The position numbers and the translations under genes were made by a program. From Hordeum vulgare subsp. vulgare (taxonomy: Eukaryota > Streptophyta > Magnoliopsida > Poales > Poaceae), in the NCBI RefSeq assembly GCF_904849725.1, contig NC_058522.1:192846968-192910967 (forward strand): a DNA stretch of 64,000 nt, given 5' to 3'. How positions within the stretch are numbered: position 1 is the first letter of the stretch; each line of letters starts with the position of its first letter. This document shows, piece after piece, positions 56,320 through 64,000 of this stretch. The notes under the pieces are model-generated. The model was given only the letters and a program-made list of their open reading frames with translations. It searched no databases and had not been told where the DNA came from.

Positions 56320-57352
56320 GCATCATTGAAATCATCATGCCTAGCTAAAAGCCTTTAAAGAAAAAGCGCTTGTTGGAAGACAACCCAACACTTTTATTTT
56401 CTGTTTTGACGTGTTGACATGATTAAGCTACTGTAGTAATCATGTTTTATAGCTTTTATTCCAATAAAGAGCCTAGTAAAGCCTTTGGGATAGTGTGGAT
56501 GATAGATGAGTTGATTCTTTGCACGAACAGAAACTTTTTCTCTCAGTATAGGAATTTTGTAAATTCACTGGAACGCGGTTTTGATCTGAAGTTTTTACAC
56601 GTAATTTATATACAAATTCCTGGATTGTTCTATTTTTTCAGAATTTTTGGAGTCAGGGAAGTATGGTCACACTACAAATCTTCATAGACTGTTCTGTTTT
56701 TGACTGATTCTGTTTTGCATGCATAGTTTGCTTGTTTTAGTGTTCCCATAGCTTATATTTAGTGATATATATTATGGGAATAGTAGAATACAGTAGGTAT
56801 CATGTGGGAACAATTAGGAATCATGTATTGATAGTACCTAAGTGAATGATCATTATTTATTATACTAACCCATCTCATTAAGTTCCGTAAAGTTTTGTTT
56901 GTTTGAAGTTTTCAAGTTTTGGGTGAGAAACCAATATGAGGAGAATAAGGAGTGACAATAACCTAATATTGGGGATGCCCAAGGCACCCCAAGGTAATAT
57001 CCAAGGAATACTCAAGCGCCTAAGGTTGGGGATGCCCCGGAAGGCATCCCCTCTTTCGTCTTCAACATTATCGGTATATGTTACTTGGAGCTATATTTTT
57101 GTTTCTCACATAATTTGAGTTTTTCTTGGAACTTCATTTTATTTATTTTTATCTGTTAGGTGTTATTTCTAATCTTGTTTTCTAATAAAAAGTTTGAAGA
57201 ATTGCATTAGGATGCTTCATTGCATGCTTTGATTGGTGGTGTGTAAAAACAGAAACTCGTATTGTAGTGTTTGAATTTTCATATTTTACCGGAACGTGGA
57301 AAGTATCTGACATTTTCACACACTTTTTTGATATAAATATTATAGCATGTCC
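56320..57352 (+). other. Non-coding 3' internal region, truncated
   Basis: Parallels 31140-32155 of the sister element, including the GGGGATGCCCCGGAAGGCATCC block. No gene is supported. Confidence 0.6.
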
Positions 57353-57437
57353 TGTGTACACTTACAAACACATTAGATACTTAACCTATAAGTCTTCAAA
57401 CCACCAAAATCACTAAGGGGCACTAGATGCACTTACA
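57353..57437 (-). repeat. 3' LTR start of the Copia element (truncated)
   Basis: The minus strand reads TGTAAGTGCATCTAGTGCCC right after the polypurine tract. It is cut after 85 bases at the junction with the non-autonomous element. Confidence 0.75.
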
Positions 57438-57907
57438 ATCTCCCCCTTTTTGGTGGTTGATGACAATTAGGTTAAGTCTTCAACAGGGATCAAAAATATG
57501 AAGTGTAAATACTCATTTGAGGAATTTGAAGACAAGATTCAGAGAGACTCCCCCTGAAGATGTGCATATCTTGAGGATTTTGCTTTTCACAGCAAATGCA
57601 CATTGAAGATTTATATCATGGAGATCTCCCCCTGAGTCTTGTAAATCATGCTTATATGTAACATATCATATGAAGAAAATGAAGATGCATGATGACAAAT
57701 GGTATCTGACGAATTCCAGCATGCGTGCATTTAAACTTGAGGAATAAGCATGCGAAGAAAAACGTTCAAAAGCGTCAGAGTACCATCGGGCTTAAGTTAC
57801 AACTCATTACATAAAAACTGAAGAAGAGCCTAGAGTTTGTAACTTAAATATAGTTTATAAGCCCCAAAAATATCCCGCTTGAAGACTAACTCTCGAGTTT
57901 CTCCCCC
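57438..57907 (-). promoter_or_regulatory. Multiple polypurine tracts (GGGGGAG x4)
   Basis: On the minus strand GGGGGAG occurs at 57440-57446 (next to the LTR), 57548-57554, 57626-57632 and 57901-57907. Repeated polypurine motifs upstream of the 3' LTR are a reported Sirevirus feature. Confidence 0.75.
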
Positions 57908-57959
57908 TTTGTCATCAAGTGAAAAAGGGATAAACTGAGGACTAGCGCCCGTGAAGACT

Positions 57960-60900
57960 TCATTTCTTGTTGGTTGAGGAAGAGCCGTGATGCTTCTTGG
58001 GAGTAGTCTTCTTCCTTGGGCCGGTAGCAGTGTCGAGCTGTTCTTCATCAGATTCAGCAGTGCGGAATGAAGAAAAGGAGCTGTCTTCAAGGTCTGGCAC
58101 TGGAATGGGCCTGAACTTCTTCTTGGGAGGCCACGACCAGTCAAAGTTTCGCTCAAAGTCCATTTCTTCAAGCTCAGTCTGAGTCTTCAGATGTGCAAGT
58201 GTAAGGTGCGATCAAAGACCTCATGCAGATAGTGATGGTTAATCTTCACAGAGTTCTGTGTTTCAGTGAGGGTTTTCACAATGGCACCAAACTGGTGTTT
58301 GACCCATTTGTGGTTGCGATCCACCTTCTGGTGAAGACTGAGGAGGAGCTCTGTGGTATTCAGCACGCGAGGAGGAACGGGGCTTGCTGGACGAGTCTCA
58401 GTATCATCCCATGAAGAATAAGCTTCTGGCTCTCTGAACTGGCCATCAAGGGGCCTACTGCCTTCTTCAATCACTGATTTTCCTTTTCCTTCAATGGGCT
58501 CGAAAGTCTTCTTGTTGACCCGGATAGGAGGCATATAACCAACATGGTTTTGACAATCAGCGTGAAAGTTGATGCCTGTCCTTGTCCTGATGAATCTCAT
58601 GATCCATGGGGCATATATCTTGTGATCAAAGGGGCACATGGCATTGTCGGCCAAAGTCCTCGAGAAGAAATCATGGATATTGATAGGAATACCGTGAATG
58701 ATGTTGAAGAGGATATTCTTCATGAGGCCTACAACATCTTCTTCATCGCAACGGCCTTTGATCGGTGCGAGCACACTGCAGAGGATTCTGTAGACAGACC
58801 TGGGTGTGTACTTGAGCTCGTGGACGAGGAAGGTTGTTCTTAAAGATTTGCCTTCAGCCAAAGGCTTCATGAGGACTTCCATCATTCCATTTGGCAGCTC
58901 ACGCTCACCATAAAGCTTCACAGCCTCTTCTGAGGGAATTGGTACGGGCAGTTCTTTGAGGAGTTCAGTAGCAGGAGCCTTGTAGTGAGTGTTTTGTGAC
59001 ATACAGTCAAACACCCAAGTGTTGATGTCTTCAGGGTTGCCAGATATGTGAAGAGTGGCATAGAACTGAAGAATTAGCTCGCTGTTCCAGTCAGATATGT
59101 CGGAGCACATTGGGAGCAAACCTACATCATGGAGTACACTGATGACTGGCTCCAGGCAAGGTATTGCTTCAAGCTCAACATGAGGAATATGCATGTGCTG
59201 GAATATCTTGTTTCGTCCACAGAGCACAGAGGCATAGTAGTTCATCTGAGTCCTAGTCCAAAACTTCAGATGCCTCATTTGAGGCTTGTCATAGGGGTTC
59301 TCTCCGACGAAGTACATGCGTTCTTCAAAGAAATTTTCTTGCTGAAACTTTGGATGCTTGGAGAATGGCTGATGCTGAACTGGCTGAAGATTTTGTTGAG
59401 GAATAGGGGGGAGACAACAATAGCAGTCTTTGGGTTGAGCACAATGAATGCATTGTCTTGGGCGGGTGCATTTTCTCCAGCATTTTCCTCAGGGTGAGGA
59501 ATTTCAGCAGATGGTACTTCAGGCTGAGGAGATGGTGCTTGCTCTGGCTGAGCTTCAGGCTGAGGAATTTCTTCTTCTTTCTAAGTTGGAGGAGTTGGAT
59601 TAGCCTGTTCCTCATCTTGAGGAGTCTGCTCAGAGTGTTGAATTTTGTGAGCTTGAGGACTTTCAGCTTGTTTTTCCTCAGCTGGCTTTGTGGCAGAGGC
59701 AGTTTCATCAGCAGGTGCAGCTGATGCTTGAACATTTTCTTTTTGAGGAATGAGAGGTTGAGGAATATCGTCTATCTGAATTTCCTCATCAGTGTGTTCC
59801 TTAGGGGTGACATCTTTCATTTCCTCTTCTGCCTTTTTCGTTGGATCATCAATGATGACCATCTCATAGGAAGGAGCGACATTCAAGGGCACAGGGTCTA
59901 GAGGAGCAGTTTCTTCAATTTCTTTGAGGCGCTTTGCCTCTGTTTCTTCTACTGCTGAGGATGCTTTTCTCTTCTTGGCTTCCTTTTCAGCAGCCCTTGT
60001 TTTCTTCACGACTGATGCAGACGGAATCATCTTCTTCACCTTTGAAGCTTTTGGTCAAGGTGTTCTCTCTACAGTTTCCTCAGCTGGTATTGAGGAACCT
60101 GCTGGAATAGAGTCATCAGCCTGCTTTGATGAACCAGCTGGAACAAGAGCAGTCTCATCAGTGGCAGCAAATTCATCAGTTGGAGTTTCCATGATGATTT
60201 CTTCAATGGCCGGTTCATCAACACGGCACTCTTGGTGTACTTCCTCAGCTTGAGGAGTTTCCTCCTCATGAGGAGATTCATCTTCTGGCTCCTAAATCAA
60301 GGGCTGAGGAGTTGGTGCTGGGGGTGCGGTTCTCTTGTTGTAGTCATCCACAACACTAGTGGCCAGCTTGATGAAACTGCTCTTGAGGCTTTTGCTATAT
60401 GACAGCTTGGCGTACTTGTCAGTCAATTTTTGCAGCTCTGCCTGTGTTGTCACCAGTGCATCAGGAGTCAATTTGAGGAGATTCTGCCTGAGGAATTTCT
60501 CCTTTTTGATCTTTGCAACTTTGGCCTGCCTGGCCTGTTGTTCTTTCCACTTGGCTTCATTGATGAAAGTGGTCACCATGTGACTGATGCCAGGCGGAAG
60601 CTTCAAGTCATCAATTGGTGTGTTTGGGTCCTCATACCAGATGTTGATGTAGTCAAGGAGGACCTTGGGGTCCATGGCTAGAGGAATGGCACTGCCTGAT
60701 GCTTGAGCTACTCTTTCTTGCTTGTTTCTGATGATGGCTTGTAGGGATTCATCATAAAATTCATCACTTCCCTCTGATGCAGACGGGACTGTGATGATTT
60801 TGCTGGGGCTTGGCAGAGGTGCACGTTCAGCAGTTACCAAAATCTTCGTAGGAGGTGTTGAAGACTTTGTCTCTGAGCTGGTTGCAGCTGGGAGTGAGGA

Positions 60901-61704
60901 GCTCGAGCTGGCGGTCGTAGGCTTCACGACCTGCTTTTGTACTGGTTTCTCTTGAGGCTTTGGAGGTGGAGCTGAGGATTTTGGTACTAAGGAGATTGGA
61001 TCCGAGGGCTTTGGCGCTGATGTTTTTGGTGTTGAAGGTTTTGGTAATGAGGGTTTTGGTGCTGAGGGTTTTGTGACAGAAACCTGAGGATACTTCTCTT
61101 GAGGCTTTGGAGCCCTTGGCTTTGATGGCGCAGACTGCATTTGAGGAATTTCTGAGCCTGAGGTTTCTGCAGCCGAGGAATTAGCAGCACCTGAGGCAGC
61201 AACTGAGGATTCATTAAATTTCCTCACTGCAGCTTGTGCCTGCTTCTTGAGCTTGGCCAGATGCTTTTCTTTCTCATTTGAATAGTCATCAATGGTCATG
61301 AGGCTTGAGGGATGTGCTACTTGATGATCCTCAAGTGGGGCCCTTCTGCCAGGAGGCTTCAGAGCGAATTTCTTCGCATATTTGGGAGTCACAAACCTAT
61401 ACTCCTTCCATTCCTTCACCCATCGGCGTTCAATCTTCTGCAGCCGTATCTTTCTCTTGGCCATTGTCTCATTTTCATCAGGCGTGCAATAGTCCAAGTA
61501 AATGTCCTAAGGGATATCAGCAGCTGTTTTTTGCTCAAGATTCTTTCCTCCCTTCTGTTTTCTATCTTCCTCCATTTTCTTCAGTTGAGGATTTTGCTGA
61601 TGAGTTTGAACTCTTGAGGATTCTGATGAGCCTTGAATAGTTTCTTCCAGAAATGCTGCAAATGAGTTAATGTGATGAGAACCGAGAGATTCATCAGCTG
61701 ACAT
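57960..61704 (-). pseudogene. Sirevirus extra ORF (env-like position), about 1250 codons
   Basis: One reading from ATG 61704 (MSADESLGSHH) to a stop at 57960 is interrupted by four stops (61507, 60292, 60055, 59581), each one C-to-T step from CAG or CGA. A frameshift lies at a G6 run (59406-59411) and another near 58190. Domains: a basic N-part with PEYRF-like motif RFVTPKYAKKFALKPPGRRA; a Pro/Ser/Lys low-complexity stretch (about 61200-60800); a helical part (EAKWKEQQARQAKVAKIKKEKF); an acidic Glu/Pro-rich part; a globular region (MYFVGENPYDKPQ, YAPWIMRFIRTRTG, 59317-58500); a coiled-coil; and a basic tail (PRKKTTPKKHHG). No signal peptide or membrane span is evident, so an envelope role is not supported. 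The globular part may relate to putative plant transposon-protein domains. Confidence 0.7.
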
Positions 61705-62335
61705 GTGTCTACCTGTGAACAGAGTATAGTTGCGAGGAATTTGGAGAGGTCATATGCGTTCTCAGATATGAAGAAAATGAAAAAGTTGGACAGTTTGAGG
61801 AATATAACCAGTGGTTGAGGAATTTGCCTAAGCATAATGTTCTTGGGTTCCAGAGTTGTACAGATCCGAAAATTCGCACAATTGAGGAATCTCGTGAAAA
61901 TCTTAGATGCTTAGCATAGTTCATCAATGATTGTGGTGATAGGTAGTGTTTGAGGAATCATGTGCGCATCGTATCTTGAGGAAAAACAGATTTCACATAG
62001 AAGATGTAAAATTTTAGATCTAACTTGGTGTAAAAAGGGATATATTTACCCTGGAAGGTGCGCACGAAGAACACAGAAAGTTGTGTGTGGAGAGGCTCTT
62101 CGTTCGAGTGTCCAATGCACCCTAACTCGGCGACAGAGGACGTCTACGGCGGCGGCGCACGAAGATGGTCCGACTCCGGCGTGGTTCCGGCGACGGAGAA
62201 GTCGAGGCAGTGAAGCTCTTCCTCACCGGCGATGAGACTACCAGCGGTGGCGCTAGGGTTCGGTGGAGTTTGCTGTGGTAGGAGAGCGATGAGGTGAAGA
62301 AGAGGATGCCGAGGGCGATAATGACATATTTATAG
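61705..62335 (-). promoter_or_regulatory. Promoter-like leader with predicted intron before the extra ORF
   Basis: On the minus strand a TATA box (CTATAAATAT, 62335-62326) is followed by a CT-rich leader with ACCCTAGCGCC, then a donor-like CCAGG/GTAAAT at 62049 and an acceptor-like GTTCACAG at 61713, ten bases before the ATG. The predicted intron (61713-62049) is 337 bases, AT-rich. Together these look like a complete plant promoter with a 5' untranslated intron. A short open frame (62403-62122) across the leader is probably not translated. Confidence 0.5.
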
Positions 62336-62403
62336 CCAAAAGTTACTGTTGGCGCGAGAATGTCGGACCAAATATCCCCTGCCTCTATGTCTCCGCACGA
62401 CAC

Positions 62404-63058
62404 GTGTAGCTCCTGTACGATGCGGTGGAGATAGTGGAGATCGTGGTTATCCGATCGTGGGAAGTGGGGGTTCAGTTACTGTGTCTTTAAAGAAACATTT
62501 TTTGAAGATTTGAGGATTTTCATTACAAAATCATCAGCAGCCAAGGACGCAGTGAGGATTTTGAACAAAGTTTCAAGTAGAACGCATATGAAGAATTGAA
62601 TAGACTGGATGAGTATAGCATAGAGGGAAAGTAGGGTCCGATCACATTCACTTAGCAGAAACATCAACTTGAAGAAATAGCAATAAGTGAATGCTGTTGA
62701 GGACTAGAAATCACAGTCTATCTAGTCAAATGAAAGTCATCAAGTGTTTTTGAAGATTTTGTAATAAATCATCAAAATGAAGAACAGTTGTTTTGAAGAA
62801 AAACGCATTGTGAGGAAATTGATCATTTGAAGAAAATCAACTTGAGGAATTTCACATTGGGCAGTGGCGTTACCCACCATATAAGAATGTTGATTACAGA
62901 CGCCGGGTACAATTGTCGTAGGGCCCTGAGAATCAATTTCTTCGTCAATTTCTTCACATTCAGAGTGACATTCTTAATCAGTTGAAGAAAATCGATTCAT
63001 CATGTGTTGCACATATAAGTCATCAACTTTGCATAAGTGTTAGGATGTGTGCATGTTT
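62404..63058 (-). other. Non-coding spacer between pol and the extra gene
   Basis: No supported gene. The plus strand shows 14 TGAAGA or TGAGGA motifs between 62500 and 63060, against fewer than one expected by chance. Confidence 0.6.
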
Positions 63059-64000
63059 TTACAAAACATTTGAAGACTCTAAGATATTTAGCTCACACCG
63101 CAACTTGCAAAACCTTTTCTCATCCAAGGGCTTAGTGAAGATATCTGTCAGTTGATCATCAGTCTTCACATGGTCGATGGGGATATTGCCCTTGAGGACA
63201 TGGTCCCGAAGAAAATGATGACGAATCTGGATGTGCTTGGTCTTCGAGTGATGTACTGGGTTGTATGCAATGTTGATAGCACTCTCATTGTCACAGTAGA
63301 GAGGCACATTCTTCATGTTGATGCCGTAGTCCTTGAGGGTTTGCTTCATCTATAGCAATTGAGCACAGCAAGAACCAGCAGCAATGTACTCAGCTTCGGC
63401 AGTGGAGAGTGATACGCAGTTCTGCTTCTTTGAGGACCAGCAAACTAGTGATCTTCTGAGGAAATGGCATGTGCCAGAAGTTGACTTGCGATCCACACGG
63501 TCACCAACATAGTCTGAATCAGAATATCCTACCAGATGAAGATTGGAGCCCTTGGGATACCATAATCCTAGTGTTGGTGTGTGAGCTAAGTATCGAAGAA
63601 TATGTTTCACAGCCTTTTGGTGTGATTCCTTCGGTTTTTCTTGAAAACGTGCACACATGCAAACACTAAGCATTATAACTGGCCTAGATGCACATAGATA
63701 CAATAAAGAGCCAATCATAGAGCGATATACCTGCTGATCGAAATCTATACCATTTTCATCAGTGCCGAGGTGGCCGTTGGTAGGCATTGGAGTCTTGGCA
63801 CCTTTGCATTCGTGCATGTCGAATTTCCTCAGAACATCCTTGGGGTATTTCTCCTGTGATATGAAGATTCCCTTGCTTTGTTGACGAATTTGAAGACCTA
63901 AGAAGAATTTCAGCTCCCCCATCATGGACATCTTATATTCTTCACTCATCATGTAGGCAAATTCATCACTGTATCTTTTGTCAGTACAGCCAAATATGAT
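63059..64000 (-). pseudogene. Copia pol end: reverse transcriptase C-terminus and RNase H
   Basis: The minus frame enters at the right edge with IIFG, the residues that follow the YVDD site of Copia reverse transcriptase. It continues MSMMGELKFFLGLQI, VYRSMIGSLLYL and ILRYLAHTPTLGLWY, then RNase H: GYSDSDYVGDRVDRKSTSG, SLSTAEAEYIAA, CDNESAINIAYNP, HIQIRHHFLRDHV and DIFTKPL. It ends at ...LESSNVL. One in-frame TAG lies at 63350, in place of the Trp codon usual before MKQTL. Otherwise the domain looks well preserved. It copies element RNA and removes the RNA strand. Confidence 0.88.

Larger units (their letters stand above)
53318..57352 (+). mobile_element. Second non-autonomous Athila-like LTR element, 3' truncated
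   Basis: A complete 5' LTR (53318-55276) is followed by three copies of a primer-site unit, the conserved short ORF and the start of the 3' non-coding region. The element breaks off at about 57352, where Copia LTR sequence begins, so the rest of the internal region and the 3' LTR are missing. It is related to the element at 28593 but is a distinct subfamily (LTR 1959 versus 1642 bp). Confidence 0.85.
57353..64000 (-). mobile_element. Sirevirus-like Copia retrotransposon, 3' half
   Basis: On the minus strand: end of Copia reverse transcriptase and RNase H (64000-63059), about 0.7 kb non-coding DNA, a promoter-like leader, a long extra ORF (61704-57960), several GGGGGAG polypurine motifs, and 85 bases of 3' LTR. 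An extra ORF between pol and the 3' LTR plus multiple polypurine tracts are known marks of Sireviruses. The right end runs off the window and the LTR is cut at 57353. Confidence 0.85.

Noticed and set aside
57960..61704. Calling the Sirevirus extra ORF an envelope protein.
   Set aside because: No signal peptide, membrane span or fusion-like segment is visible. Only its position is env-like.
62122..62403. A 93-residue ORF with a hydrophobic stretch as a signal-bearing protein.
   Set aside because: It crosses the TATA box and leader and is more likely untranslated promoter DNA.

Overview
This window is intergenic heterochromatic DNA of a large-genome grass, most likely a Triticeae species (wheat, Aegilops or barley). 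No host gene, tRNA or rRNA was recognised. Almost every base falls in a transposable element (TE). The organism call rests on LTR types starting TGATACGTCTCCAACG, CACTA ends rich in TTTGCCGTCTG, and a Sirevirus-type Copia, all typical of Triticeae as I know them. Family names are tentative because no database search was possible.

Layout. (1) 1-3777: 3' part of an Athila-like Gypsy element (+), inserted in a CACTA remnant (3778-4263). That remnant lies in Tat-like Gypsy A (4264-10231, minus), which also carries a 1.57 kb solo LTR (6715-8280). Gypsy A lies inside the integrase of Tat-like Gypsy B (10232-13919, minus), whose LTR abuts the 3' region of Gypsy C. (2) 13920-51501: chromovirus-like Gypsy C (minus), split into three pieces. 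The first break is a ~4.4 kb solo LTR (15670-27390, target duplication CATAT) that itself carries a near-complete 7.3 kb LINE (16841-24175, target duplication ATATTTGGGAAC). The second break is a non-autonomous LTR element (28593-45694, target duplication GGGCT) whose 3' LTR is split by a 9.86 kb CACTA transposon (34440-44297, target duplication ATT). (3) 51502-53317: an LTR fragment, then the 3' end of another Tat-like Gypsy with an antisense promoter-like region and ORF. (4) 53318-57352: a second non-autonomous LTR element (+) with a triplicated primer-binding site. (5) 57353-64000: a Sirevirus-like Copia (minus) with the end of pol, a long extra ORF behind its own promoter-like leader, and several polypurine tracts.

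The elements are decayed, but boundaries and target duplications are clear enough to order the insertions: Gypsy C, then the solo LTR and the non-autonomous element, then the LINE and CACTA inside those. Most inactivating stops in the LINE, the Sirevirus extra ORF and the CACTA genes are one C-to-T step from CAG, CAA or CGA, as expected for methylated repeats. The parts most worth a second look are the Sirevirus extra gene, the short protein shared by the two non-autonomous elements, the triplicated primer-binding site and the antisense ORF.
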